NCBI GenBank assembly: GCA_963674555.1
Contig: OY771429.1
Location: 806,001-870,000 of the forward strand
Direction: 5' to 3'
DNA: 64,000 bases
Source: JBGMEA01 sp963674555
Lineage (GTDB): Bacteria > Bacillota > Clostridia > Eubacteriales > Anaerofustaceae
In this document: positions 42,861 through 52,442 of the stretch, piece by piece
Layout: each line of letters starts with the position of its first letter
Numbering within the stretch: position 1 is the stretch's first letter
Notes under the pieces: model-generated
Database searches by the model: none
The model's input: only the letters and a program-made list of their open reading frames with translations
Told to the model about the DNA's origin: nothing
Made by a program: the position numbers and the translations under genes

Positions 42861-43900
42861 TCCGATCTCCTCCTTGTTGTATTAGAAATATGATTGGTCA
42901 ATTCTTGCGATAATATATTCAGAGCCGAAACACAGTGATCGTAATTCATCCTTGTTGGACCTACGATACCGATCGTTCCGATCGAATGACCATTCAATTT
43001 GTAAGTAGCCGTTATGATCGAGCATTCACTCAATTCATCCAAATCATTTTCATTACCGATTTTAATGTTAAAGCTATCATCCATAGCATTCTGCAATAAA
43101 TCTGCAAGCAGTTCTTGTTTGTGCAATGTCTTCATGATCTGCCTGGCTTTGTCCATATCTTGGAATTCCGGAAAATTTAAAATCTCCGTCATACCTGAAG
43201 CGTATACTTCATGGACGCTATCTTGTTGCAAAACTTGTTTGATCGCGGGAACGATCTCGGATAATATGATCTGCTCTTCGTGATCGAGTTCATCGATCTT
43301 ATCCGCAAATCGATCCATAAACGTTTCCGTATCCATATGATTGGCAAAGACGTTCAAGAAATTTGTGATCTTCTCTGTTTGACTCGCCGTAACTTTCTTC
43401 GTTAATTTCAATTCAGCATTTCTGACGATCCCTTGCAGTGTAATGATCACCAATAATACGCGTTCATCTTCAATGTGGATCAATCGAATATCTTTAATAC
43501 CCAGTACTGTCATATTCGGCATCATGACCATTGATGTATAGTTCGTTAGTTTCGTTAAGATCTCAGCTGCTTTTCTTACGGAAGCATTCAATTCACCTAA
43601 ATATCTTCTATAATGATTTTTGACTGCTTCGGTGATTCGTTCATCCTGCTCTGAAATTTGCATAAACTCGTCAACATACATTCGATAAGCTTTATCCGAC
43701 GGAATACGACCGGCAGATTTATGGGGTTGTATTAAGTAACCCATTTCCTCTAAATCAGCCATTTCATTTCTGATCGTTGCGGAAGAGATACCTAGATTAT
43801 GGTTTTTTTCTATCGTTCTTGATCCGACCGGTTCAGCAGACTGTATATAATCCTTGATGATCGCATAAAGAATCGCAAATTTTCTATCGTTGTTCTGCAT
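42857..43900 (-). CDS. hrcA: Heat-inducible transcription repressor HrcA
   Basis: 347 residues. The N-terminal winged helix contains EPVGSRTIEKNHNLGISSAT and IRNEMADLEEMGYLIQPHKS, with SAGRIPSDKAYR following. The remainder is the GAF-like ligand region ending GIVGPTRMNYDHCVSALNIL. It binds the CIRCE element at 43964 and switches off its own operon until GroE is occupied by unfolded proteins. First gene of hrcA-grpE-dnaK-dnaJ. Confidence 0.96.
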   Translation of the reverse strand: MQNNDRKFAILYAIIKDYIQSAEPVGSRTIEKNHNLGISSATIRNEMADLEEMGYLIQPHKSAGRIPSDKAYRMYVDEFMQISEQDERITEAVKNHYRRYLGELNASVRKAAEILTKLTNYTSMVMMPNMTVLGIKDIRLIHIEDERVLLVIITLQGIVRNAELKLTKKVTASQTEKITNFLNVFANHMDTETFMDRFADKIDELDHEEQIILSEIVPAIKQVLQQDSVHEVYASGMTEILNFPEFQDMDKARQIMKTLHKQELLADLLQNAMDDSFNIKIGNENDLDELSECSIITATYKLNGHSIGTIGIVGPTRMNYDHCVSALNILSQELTNHISNTTRRRSD

Positions 43901-43963
43901 CTAAATGCCCCTCAATCATTTAAAGACACACCTTATATCAAAGCATAAGCTTGTATCTTTTTA

Positions 43964-43990
43964 TTAGCACTCTGTTTAGTTGAGTGCTAA
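43964..43990. promoter_or_regulatory. CIRCE operator
   Basis: TTAGCACTC (43964-43972), nine bases, GAGTGCTAA (43982-43990): exact agreement with the HrcA binding site. It lies within the first 30 bases of the transcript, 63 bases before hrcA. Confidence 0.98.
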
Positions 43991-44000
43991 CGTTACTTTA

Positions 44001-44029
44001 AAAATAACACTAAAGACACGTTTTGTCAA
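44001..44029 (-). promoter_or_regulatory. Sigma-A promoter of the heat-shock operon
   Basis: On the minus strand TTGACA (44024-44029), 17 bases, TATTTT (44001-44006), ending 10 bases before CIRCE. HrcA bound there would block early transcription. Confidence 0.8.
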
Positions 44030-44056
44030 GAGAGAAGTGATAAAATACGTACTGAT

Positions 44057-45184
44057 TCAAACAAATTCTCTCATAACATAATTAGCATAATCCAACCCTT
44101 TTTTAGTTAGGGATAGATTGTCGGTCTTTAGCTCCAACAATTTTTGTTCGATTAATTCACATATTTCATTATGATAAACCAACATTAAATCGGTATTAAA
44201 ATTATCTTTGAAATCTGTTAAATTTATGCCCTCGATCATTCGTAAGCCGAGGAAGATATAATCGCCCATCTTTTCTTTTTCATCGAGGCTTCTTGATAAA
44301 GTAATTGCGCTCTTTCTTTGCGTGATAGAAGTTATGTACGAGTCCAGTTCTTCGTCATTTTGATAGCGCGAACCTTGAATATACGAATGAGCATTTAAAC
44401 CTAGACCCTGATAATCTTCCATCCTCCAGCAATAGTAATTATGTTTACAAACTTTGCCGTCCTTGGCAAAATTAGAAATTTCATATTGTTCATATCCCAA
44501 ATTGCCCAAATACGCTATAGCGTTATGATACATTTGTCTGTCTAACGCATCGGATAAATAATCAGTATCATAATACTTCAGATAAAATGGTGTGTTTTCT
44601 TCCAGAGTCAATGCGTACACGGATATGTGATCCGGCGCCAATTCACCCACTTCTTCCAAAGTTGTCATCCAATCATCAAGAGTTTGATCGGGCAAACCGA
44701 ACATAATGTCGATATTGATATTGTCAAACCCAGCTTTTTTCAGATATTCGATCGTCTTTCTAGCATCATCGAAATTATGTATCCTTCCAAGCGAATGTAA
44801 TAGCCTGTCATTTGCGGATTGCACACCGACACTTATACGATTGATACCGAAAGAATAATATGCATCAGCAGCGGTTTGATCCACTGTGCCGGGATTCATC
44901 TCCATACTTATCTCACAGTCTTCACTAAGAAGATAATGCGAACGTATGCATTCAAGCAGATCTGAAATATAATGCACCGGAACGCATGAAGGTGTTCCGC
45001 CTCCGATATAGATCGTATCGATCGGTTTTGAAACGGACTTCGATCGCATTTTGATTTCTGTATTTAGTGCCGCAAAATAACTTTCAAATCGTTCTTCTTT
45101 GTTTGCGAAAGAAACAAAATCACAATAATCACATTTCTGCACACAAAAAGGTATATGGATATATAAGGAGAATTTCTTATTCAT
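44057..45184 (-). CDS. hemW: HemW-like radical SAM heme chaperone
   Basis: 375 residues. The radical SAM motif is IPFCVQKCDYCDF with Cys14, Cys18 and Cys21 (CX3CX2C, then the extra aromatic-Asp-Phe seen in HemN-like proteins). TIYIGGGTPSCVP and EMNPGTVD follow, and INRISVGVQSANDRLLHSLGR is diagnostic of the family. HemW, unlike true HemN, carries heme and does not oxidise coproporphyrinogen. It follows lepA with an 8-base overlap, a common arrangement in Firmicutes. No other heme gene is nearby. Confidence 0.92.
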   Translation of the reverse strand: MNKKFSLYIHIPFCVQKCDYCDFVSFANKEERFESYFAALNTEIKMRSKSVSKPIDTIYIGGGTPSCVPVHYISDLLECIRSHYLLSEDCEISMEMNPGTVDQTAADAYYSFGINRISVGVQSANDRLLHSLGRIHNFDDARKTIEYLKKAGFDNINIDIMFGLPDQTLDDWMTTLEEVGELAPDHISVYALTLEENTPFYLKYYDTDYLSDALDRQMYHNAIAYLGNLGYEQYEISNFAKDGKVCKHNYYCWRMEDYQGLGLNAHSYIQGSRYQNDEELDSYITSITQRKSAITLSRSLDEKEKMGDYIFLGLRMIEGINLTDFKDNFNTDLMLVYHNEICELIEQKLLELKTDNLSLTKKGLDYANYVMREFV

Positions 45185-46982
45185 CGAGTTTTAACACAGC
45201 CATGAAGGCTTCTTGCGGGACCTCGACACGACCGATTTGTCGCATGCGCTTTTTACCTTCTTTTTGTTTTTCCAATAATTTTCTTTTACGGCTGATATCT
45301 CCGCCGTAACATTTCGCTATCACGTCTTTACGTAGCGCGCTTACAGTTTCTCTAGCGATGACCTTTCCGCCTACAGCAGCTTGGATCGGTATTTTAAACA
45401 TGTGTCTCGGTATTTCATTCTTGAGTTTTTCTACGATGTTCTTTCCTCTGGCATATGCGTTATCACGATGAACGATAAATGAAAGTGCATCAATTACTTC
45501 CCCGTTCAGTATAATGTCCATTTTGACCAAATCGGATCTTCTGTAATCTTTTATCTCATAATCCAATGAAGCATATCCTTTGGTTTTTGATTTAAGAGCA
45601 TCAAAGAAATCATAAATGATCTCATTCAGAGGCAACTCATATTTTACGGTCACTCTGTTTTCCTCAATATATTCCATCGTACCGAATATCCCCCTGCGCT
45701 TTTGACACAGATCCATCACGGCACCTACATATTCGCTGGGCATCATAATATTCGCGTCCACAAACGGCTCTTCCATGTAATCGATGGATGCCGGATCAGG
45801 TAGATCGGCGGGATTATCGATCTCGAGTTTTGTCCCATCTGTTTTATAAACATGGTATATAACACCGGGAGCGGTCGTGATCAGATCCAAATTATACTCA
45901 CGATCTAATCTTTGTAGTGTGATCTCTAAATGTAATAGTCCTAAAAAACCGCAACGAAAACCAAAGCCCAATGCTGCGGACGTTTCCGGTTCATAAAGTA
46001 ATGAGGCGTCATTTAATGTAAGTTTACCCAAAGCTTCTTTTAAATCTTCAAATTTAGATCCATCAGCGGGATAAATACCGCAAAAAACCATCGGGTTGAT
46101 TTTTTTATATCCGGGAAGAGGTTCTTTAGCAGGATTTTTTTGTGTAGTGATCGTATCTCCGACTCTGGTATCCGTGACATTCTTAATGGCGGCCGTGATA
46201 TAACCGACATCCCCTGCCTCTAAAGAAGCGACCGGCGTCAGCGTATTACCGAAGATCCCGACCTCTTCGACTTCGAAAACTTTATTAGTCGCCATAAAGC
46301 GAATCTTTGTGTTGGCAGTTACTCTTCCATCTACGATCCTGACAGAAGCTATAACGCCTTTATACATATCGTAAAACGAATCAAAAACCAATGCTCGAAG
46401 CGGTTCATCTTGTGTAGCTGCCGGTGGGGGCACATTCTGAACGATCGCTTCCAATACGTCTTCGATATTGATCCCTTCTTTTGCTGAGATCAATGGCGCA
46501 TTTTCTGCAGGTAGCCCAATATAATCTTCAATTTCTCTTATTGCCATTTCAGGTGAAGCACTCGGCAGATCGATTTTATTGATCACAGGGATGATCTCTA
46601 AATCAGCATCGAGTGCCAAGTATACATTTGCCAATGTTTGTGCTTGGATCCCCTGTGTCGCGTCCACAACTAAAACAGCTCCTTCACATGCAGCAAGGGA
46701 GCGTGATACTTCATACGTAAAATCCACATGACCGGGTGTGTCGATCAAATTTAAAAAATATTCCTCACCGTCTTTGGCTTTATAGACCAGTGATACCGCT
46801 TGCAATTTGATCGTGATACCTCGTTCTCTTTCGAGATCCATTTTATCGAGTATCTGACTGACCATATCTCTCTTTGCAACCAATCCGGTTTTTTCTATAA
46901 GGCGGTCAGCCAATGTTGATTTACCATGATCGATATGTGCAATGATGCAAAAATTCCTTATATGACTTTGTTTACCTTGCAT
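45177..46982 (-). CDS. lepA: Elongation factor 4
   Basis: 601 residues. The GTPase motifs are IAHIDHGKSTL (G1), DTPGHVDF (G3) and NKIDLPSA (G4), with domains II, III and V as in EF-G but no domain IV. The C-terminal domain has SALRKDVIAKCYGGDISRKR and KLLEKQKEGKKRMRQIGRVE, unique to LepA. It acts on the ribosome to remobilise stalled complexes and in ribosome assembly. First of the lepA-hemW pair, 57 bases after the MerR-like gene. Confidence 0.97.
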   Translation of the reverse strand: MQGKQSHIRNFCIIAHIDHGKSTLADRLIEKTGLVAKRDMVSQILDKMDLERERGITIKLQAVSLVYKAKDGEEYFLNLIDTPGHVDFTYEVSRSLAACEGAVLVVDATQGIQAQTLANVYLALDADLEIIPVINKIDLPSASPEMAIREIEDYIGLPAENAPLISAKEGINIEDVLEAIVQNVPPPAATQDEPLRALVFDSFYDMYKGVIASVRIVDGRVTANTKIRFMATNKVFEVEEVGIFGNTLTPVASLEAGDVGYITAAIKNVTDTRVGDTITTQKNPAKEPLPGYKKINPMVFCGIYPADGSKFEDLKEALGKLTLNDASLLYEPETSAALGFGFRCGFLGLLHLEITLQRLDREYNLDLITTAPGVIYHVYKTDGTKLEIDNPADLPDPASIDYMEEPFVDANIMMPSEYVGAVMDLCQKRRGIFGTMEYIEENRVTVKYELPLNEIIYDFFDALKSKTKGYASLDYEIKDYRRSDLVKMDIILNGEVIDALSFIVHRDNAYARGKNIVEKLKNEIPRHMFKIPIQAAVGGKVIARETVSALRKDVIAKCYGGDISRKRKLLEKQKEGKKRMRQIGRVEVPQEAFMAVLKLDE

Positions 46983-47039
46983 ATTCTTTCCTTTAGTCCT
47001 GCAAATTGCAGTTTAAAATAAATTGTGCACTGATACATG

Positions 47040-47726
47040 TTAATCAGAAGCACGTTTTCGTTCTATTATACTCTGTAATAAATAGGAGTATATCCAATCT
47101 CTGTCAGGTTCTTTCTCATAGAAATGTACCAACTGTGAAGCAATATTATTGATTTTAGAGATGTCGCTGATCTTTTCGATGATGTTGCCCGATGCGTTTG
47201 ATGAGACATCTTTTTGCATAAGGTTTTTCACACACAACAACACATACAAATCATAATGGTCATAAAGATCTTTTTCTTCGATCGCGCCTGTATCAACCGC
47301 TAAATCAAAGACGATCTTATCGCAATGCAGATATTCTAAAAGATCTTGTTTGGAAAATTCCGAGTCGTCATTTAACATGCTTTCGTAAATATAATCAGCT
47401 TCTTCTTTTAAATCCGCAGCAGTTATCTGTCTCATATCATCATAATCGATATTACGTATCATCGCTTCTTGTTCTGTTTTGTTTCTTTCGTTCAGAAATA
47501 TATTTTTAATTTCGCTGAACGTACATCCGGCCTCTTTCAGTCTCCCGATCCTTTTTAGGCGGATCAAGTGGATATTTCTGTACTTTGCTTGGTTTGGATA
47601 CGGATAATCCGGAACAGGCAAAATACCGATCTCAATATAATATTTGATCATTCGTTCACTGATCTCATATCCTTCGGATCGTAAGATGTCTTTAATTTCT
47701 TTCATCTTCATCGTATTCTGCGCCAT
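47040..47726 (-). CDS. MerR-like DNA-binding regulator
   Basis: 228 residues. The N-terminal 75 residues are a MerR-type winged helix (EIKDILRSEGYEISERMIKY, then YIEIGILPVPDYPYPNQAKY, then LIRLKRIGRLKEAGCTFSEI). The remaining 150 have no recognised family and may sense a ligand or dimerise; they are rich in Asp, Glu, Ile and Leu. The long loop PVPDYPYPNQ in the wing is unusual. It lies between purD and lepA on the same strand and could control either neighbour. No metal-binding cysteine set is visible, so it is not a metal-sensing MerR of the classical type. Confidence 0.65.
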   Translation of the reverse strand: MAQNTMKMKEIKDILRSEGYEISERMIKYYIEIGILPVPDYPYPNQAKYRNIHLIRLKRIGRLKEAGCTFSEIKNIFLNERNKTEQEAMIRNIDYDDMRQITAADLKEEADYIYESMLNDDSEFSKQDLLEYLHCDKIVFDLAVDTGAIEEKDLYDHYDLYVLLCVKNLMQKDVSSNASGNIIEKISDISKINNIASQLVHFYEKEPDRDWIYSYLLQSIIERKRASD

Positions 47727-47786
47727 AAAACCATCCCCATAAATGTTCCAATCTAGACTATATGTTAAATCAATTAAATACCGTTT

Positions 47787-49049
47787 CTATTCTTCATAGT
47801 ATTTAGCAATATCACTTCGATAATATATGCCGTCGAAATTAATTTTATTTACGGCAGCATATGCTTTTGAACGGGCTTGTTCAACATCTTTTCCGATAGC
47901 ACATACATTTAAAACTCTCCCGCCGTTTGTTTTAAATCCTTCATCTGTCAAAACTGTACCTGCATGGAATACTTCGATGTCATCCTCCACGTCATCCAGC
48001 CCTTTGATCAGCTTGTCTTTTTGATAGGTACCCGGATATCCTCCTGAGGCAAGAACCACGCAAACCGCAGCTTCATCGTTCCAAACGACATCGTCTTCTT
48101 CCAACAATCCATCCGTTACGTTTAGCATAATCTTCACCAGATCGCTTTTAAGCCGTAACATCAATACTTGCGTTTCGGGATCTCCGAAACGAACATTGAA
48201 TTCCAATACGTTCGGCTCACCGTCAACGATCATTAATCCGATATACAAAACACCTTTATAGTGAAGATCTTCGCTCCTGAATCCTTTTGCGATAGGTTCG
48301 AGGATTTTTTTCTTGATTTTTTCAAATAACTTTTCATTCACGATCGGGTTCGGTGAATAAGTACCCATCCCACCCGTATTCGGTCCTTCGTCATTATCAT
48401 AAACTTGTTTGTAATCTTTTGAACTGGTCATTGGGACGATCGTGTTATCATCCATAAAACAAAGCAGACTGGTTTCGACCCCATCAAGAAATTCTTCAAT
48501 GATGATCTTATCCCCAGCGTCTCCCAAAGTCTTTTCAACCATGATTTCATTGAGCGCTTTTTCCGCTTCTGTTTCGTTATCACAGATAATAACGCCTTTT
48601 CCGGCAGCTAACCCATCTGCTTTAATTACCAGCGGATATGAAAATGCCTCAAGCGCATCTTTAGCTTGCTCGAAATCAAACGCTTCTTTATATCCTGCTG
48701 TCGGTACATCATATTTAATGAGGAATTGCTTCGTTAGCATCTTGCTTCCTTCAAACGCTGCACACTCTTTATTCGGTCCGAATATTTTCAATCCTACAGA
48801 TTCGAATTTGTCTACGATACCTTCAACAAGCGGAACTTCGGGGCCGACAACAGTCAGTCCGATTTGATGTTCTTGCGCAAAATCACATAAAGCATCAATA
48901 TCTGTTACAGCAATATCAACACAAGTTGCTACTTGTGAAATCCCTCCATTACCGGGCGCACAAAAAACTTCGTCACACAATGAACTTTGGCGCAATTTAT
49001 AAATAAGCGCATGCTCTCGTCCCCCCGAACCTATGACTAATAAATTCAT
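47787..49049 (-). CDS. purD: Phosphoribosylamine-glycine ligase
   Basis: 420 residues, ATP-grasp fold. It joins glycine to phosphoribosylamine. MNLLVIGSGGREHALIYKLR is the N-terminal hallmark; KADGLAAGKGVIIC and EEFLDGVETSLLCFMDD belong to the ATP-grasp; EFNVRFGDPETQVLMLRL holds the metal ligands. Last gene of the purine cluster, separated from purH by 177 bases with a hairpin. Confidence 0.96.
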   Translation of the reverse strand: MNLLVIGSGGREHALIYKLRQSSLCDEVFCAPGNGGISQVATCVDIAVTDIDALCDFAQEHQIGLTVVGPEVPLVEGIVDKFESVGLKIFGPNKECAAFEGSKMLTKQFLIKYDVPTAGYKEAFDFEQAKDALEAFSYPLVIKADGLAAGKGVIICDNETEAEKALNEIMVEKTLGDAGDKIIIEEFLDGVETSLLCFMDDNTIVPMTSSKDYKQVYDNDEGPNTGGMGTYSPNPIVNEKLFEKIKKKILEPIAKGFRSEDLHYKGVLYIGLMIVDGEPNVLEFNVRFGDPETQVLMLRLKSDLVKIMLNVTDGLLEEDDVVWNDEAAVCVVLASGGYPGTYQKDKLIKGLDDVEDDIEVFHAGTVLTDEGFKTNGGRVLNVCAIGKDVEQARSKAYAAVNKINFDGIYYRSDIAKYYEE

Positions 49050-49113
49050 AAAAATCTCCGTATGATTTAACTCAAAACAGCCACATTCATTTGTTTGATT
49101 ATCTGCTGAATCG

Positions 49114-49150
49114 AATAAATCGGGAAGCCAAAAGACTTCCCATATTTATT
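49114..49150 (-). terminator. Hairpin between purH and purD
   Basis: AATAAAT + GGGAAG pair with CTTCCC + ATTTATT around a small loop with two bulged bases. The last arm is A/T-rich. It should weaken or stop transcription before purD, which may have its own promoter between the hairpin and 49049; I cannot identify one with confidence. Confidence 0.65.
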
Positions 49151-49226
49151 TGGTGTTTTTATATTATACTACAAATCATCAAAATAACGTACATTTTAAT
49201 GATTATGCAACATCTTTCATGTGGTA

Positions 49227-50765
49227 TTATGAATGTTTAAAATGTCTGGTACCTGTAAAGACCATAGCAATTCCTTTTTCATTGCATAGGTCTACAGAAT
49301 CCTGATCTCGTGCAGAGCCACCCGGTTGAATGATTGCGGTTATGCCTGCTTCCGAAGCTGCTTGTACGCAATCATTGAATGGGAAAAACGCATCGGAGGC
49401 CATCACACTGCCTTCAGTTGTGGTATTGCACTGCTTTATGGCATTTTCAAGAGCCCATATTCTACTGGTTTGTCCCGGCCCGTTCGCTATCAATGTTTTA
49501 TCCCGAACGAGAGAAATAGCATTAGATTTCGAATTCTTAACTGCTTTGAAAGCGAAGATCAAATCTTCCATCTCTTTTTCAGTGGGCTCTCTGTCGGTTA
49601 CTGTTGTGAGCGTATCATAAATCTTTTCATCTCTATCTTGAACAAGGATGCCACCTAAAACTTTTTTGGTTTCAAGACCGTATTGATTAAATTCGATATC
49701 CGCTAATTTCAACAAACGGATATTCTGCTTTTCTTTTAAAATATCCAAAGCTTCATTACTGTAATCCGGAGCAACAATAACTTCTAAAAATGTTTCGGTC
49801 ATTTTTTTTGCGGTCGGAGCATCTATCGGAACATTCACGGCAATAATACCACCGTAGATAGAAACTGGATCCGCTTCGTATGCATTCACATACGCATCGT
49901 AAACATTATCGGCACTTCCTATACCGCACGGATTTGTATGTTTTACAGCAACGACTGTCGGCTCGCCCGCAAAATCTTTTAAGATCTCCAAAGCTCCGTT
50001 TGTGTCATTGATATTATTATAGGATAATTCTTTACCCCACAATTGTTCAGCTTCGGCGAGCGTGCCATTCGAGCCTTTTATCTGTTTATAAAATGCAGCA
50101 CGCTGATGAGGGTTCTCACCGTAACGCAAGTCTGCGACTTTATCGTAAGCGAAAGTAACGATATTATCAAAAGAATCATCTTTTCTGATCGATTTAAAAT
50201 AATCAGCGATCAATGTGTCATAATAAGATGTTTCGCGAAATACCTTACCTGCAAGATACATACGCGTCTCATATGCGACATCATCCGTTTCATCCATCTC
50301 TTTTATAACAACATCATAGTCAGACGGATCGATTATGACCGCAACATCCTTGAAATTCTTTGCGGCTGATCGAAGCATCGTTGGTCCACCGATATCGATA
50401 TTTTCTATCGCGTCTTCGAAAGTTACATCTTCTTTCAAGATCGTTTTCTTGAAAGGATATAAATTCACTACGACAATATCGATAGGTTCGATGTTCAATT
50501 GTTTTAATTGATCCATATGTGCCGGATCATCTCGTCTGGCCAACAATCCTCCGTGTACCGCCGGATGTAAAGTCTTTACTCTTCCATCGAGACACTCTTG
50601 AAATCCGGTCACTTCAGCTATCGGGATAACTTGGATCCCATTTTCTGACAGTAAAGCCGCTGTCCCACCTGTCGATATGATCTCAACACCGTGTGCCGCG
50701 AGTTTTTGGGCAAATTCCGCGATCCCTGTTTTGTCTGATACGCTTATCAATGCTCGTTTGATCAT
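49227..50765 (-). CDS. purH: AICAR transformylase / IMP cyclohydrolase
   Basis: 512 residues, both domains present. The N-terminal IMP cyclohydrolase has RALISVSDKTGIAEFAQKLA and STGGTAALL. The C-terminal transformylase has LRYGENPHQRAAFY, AVKHTNPCGIGSA (catalytic Lys-His pair) and GPGQTSRI, and ends VFTGTRHFKHS. It carries out the last two steps to IMP, with formyl-tetrahydrofolate, tying the pathway to C1 pools. 23 bases after purN, with AGGAGGAACGCA before the ATG. Confidence 0.97.
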   Translation of the reverse strand: MIKRALISVSDKTGIAEFAQKLAAHGVEIISTGGTAALLSENGIQVIPIAEVTGFQECLDGRVKTLHPAVHGGLLARRDDPAHMDQLKQLNIEPIDIVVVNLYPFKKTILKEDVTFEDAIENIDIGGPTMLRSAAKNFKDVAVIIDPSDYDVVIKEMDETDDVAYETRMYLAGKVFRETSYYDTLIADYFKSIRKDDSFDNIVTFAYDKVADLRYGENPHQRAAFYKQIKGSNGTLAEAEQLWGKELSYNNINDTNGALEILKDFAGEPTVVAVKHTNPCGIGSADNVYDAYVNAYEADPVSIYGGIIAVNVPIDAPTAKKMTETFLEVIVAPDYSNEALDILKEKQNIRLLKLADIEFNQYGLETKKVLGGILVQDRDEKIYDTLTTVTDREPTEKEMEDLIFAFKAVKNSKSNAISLVRDKTLIANGPGQTSRIWALENAIKQCNTTTEGSVMASDAFFPFNDCVQAASEAGITAIIQPGGSARDQDSVDLCNEKGIAMVFTGTRHFKHS

Positions 50766-50788
50766 TGCGTTCCTCCTGAAATTTTATG

Positions 50789-51409
50789 TTATTTTGTTAT
50801 TTTTACGCGTCTTCCTTCTAATACCAGCTTATCCAATAAGAATAATCGTACTGCCTCCGGTAAGATCTCATGCTCTATTTTTAAAACCTTTTGTTGTAGA
50901 GTCTCAGGGGTATCTTCATCTGCAACTTCAACTGTTTTTTGTAAAATTATAGGTCCTGTATCCGCTTGTCCGTCAGCAAAGTGCACGGTAGCACCGCTTA
51001 CTTTTGCACCGTATTCGATCACAGCTTCATGCACTTTGATACCGTAATAACCTTTACCGCAAAAAGATGGGATCAACGCCGGGTGTATATTAATAATTTT
51101 ATTCGGATATCGTTTATAAAATCTTTCCGGCAGTATCTTCATAAATCCTGCCAGTACGATCAAATCATATTCATTTTCTTCCAGTTTGTTATACAGATCA
51201 TCAAAAAAATTAGTTTTATTTGTATATGCACGATAATTTATCACTGCACTTTGTATCATAGCATTTTCAGCACGAGTCAAAGAATACACATCAGGCGTAT
51301 CTGAGATCACAATTGCGATCTCACCGTAAGTCCCGTGGATCGTATCGATCAAACTTTGTAAGTTCGTTCCACCACCGGATACTAAAACAGCGATTTTTTT
51401 TAATGACAT
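50789..51409 (-). CDS. purN: Phosphoribosylglycinamide formyltransferase
   Basis: 206 residues. VLVSGGGTNLQSLID binds the phosphate; the catalytic triad is in INIHPALIPSF (Asn, His) and DTGPIIL (Asp). It formylates GAR with 10-formyl-tetrahydrofolate. It overlaps the purM stop by ten bases, so coupled. Confidence 0.96.
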   Translation of the reverse strand: MSLKKIAVLVSGGGTNLQSLIDTIHGTYGEIAIVISDTPDVYSLTRAENAMIQSAVINYRAYTNKTNFFDDLYNKLEENEYDLIVLAGFMKILPERFYKRYPNKIINIHPALIPSFCGKGYYGIKVHEAVIEYGAKVSGATVHFADGQADTGPIILQKTVEVADEDTPETLQQKVLKIEHEILPEAVRLFLLDKLVLEGRRVKITK

Positions 51410-52434
51410 AATTCGATTTTACCTTCTCCCTTGACAACGTGTCCGATGACTATTGGATCGTGATCGAATTTCTGTAAAATTTCTATTGCGCTATCTGCAT
51501 CTTTCTTTCGAACCGCAATAACAAATCCGATACCCATGTTAAAAGTTTCATACATCTCATTGATATCAATGTTGCCCTCTTTATGTAAAAAGTCAAATAT
51601 CGGTGAAGCGTTTTTGATCTGTTTTAGATCAATGATCGCTTTTGATCCTTCAGGTATCATTCGGGGGATATTCTCTATAAATCCGCCCCCGGTTATATGA
51701 GACATGCCTTTCACATCGATCGTTTCAATTAACGCCAAGATATCTTTAACATATATCTCAGTCGGAGTAAGTAAAACTTCACCCAAAGTCCTATCGAATT
51801 CATCAATGTATTGATCTATATCGTATTTCTTGATATCAAAACATATTTTTCGAACCAATGAAAATCCGTTTGAATGAAGTCCGGAAGATTTTAGTCCGAT
51901 CAAAATATCTCCTTCCGAAATATTTTGCCCGGTTATGAATTTCTCTTTCTCAACGATGCCACTTGCAAACCCTGCAAGATCATACTCATCAATATCATAC
52001 ATACCCGGCATCTCGGCAGTTTCACCACCGACAAGCGCGCAGTCGGCTAAGATGCATCCGGCCGCGACTCCTTTAACGATCTGTTCTATTTTATCAGGAT
52101 CGTTTTTACCGCAAGCAATATAATCCAAAAAATACAACGGTTTTGCGCCGTTACATAATATATCATTCACGCACATCGCTACAAGATCTTGTCCGACTGT
52201 ATCGTGCTTATCCATCATTTGTGCAACAAGAAGTTTCGTTCCAACGCCATCAGTCCCTGACACCATCACGGGATTTGTATAACCCGAGGGCAATTCGACA
52301 CTTCCGCCGAAACCACCTAGATCACCCAAAACATAAGGAGTGTAGGTTTCTTTTACAAACTTACTTATCTTTTGAACACTGGCGTATCCGGCTTCTTTAT
52401 CTACACCTGCGGATTTATATGTGTTTTTATCCAT
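51400..52434 (-). CDS. purM: AIR synthetase
   Basis: 344 residues. It closes the imidazole ring from FGAM with ATP. SGTDGVGTKLLVAQ, CALVGGETAEMPGMY and GLHSNGFSLVRK are the family's ATP and substrate blocks, and MSHITGGGFIENIPRM lies in the C-terminal half. 8 bases after purF. Confidence 0.97.
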   Translation of the reverse strand: MDKNTYKSAGVDKEAGYASVQKISKFVKETYTPYVLGDLGGFGGSVELPSGYTNPVMVSGTDGVGTKLLVAQMMDKHDTVGQDLVAMCVNDILCNGAKPLYFLDYIACGKNDPDKIEQIVKGVAAGCILADCALVGGETAEMPGMYDIDEYDLAGFASGIVEKEKFITGQNISEGDILIGLKSSGLHSNGFSLVRKICFDIKKYDIDQYIDEFDRTLGEVLLTPTEIYVKDILALIETIDVKGMSHITGGGFIENIPRMIPEGSKAIIDLKQIKNASPIFDFLHKEGNIDINEMYETFNMGIGFVIAVRKKDADSAIEILQKFDHDPIVIGHVVKGEGKIELCH

Positions 52435-52442
52435 TATAACCT

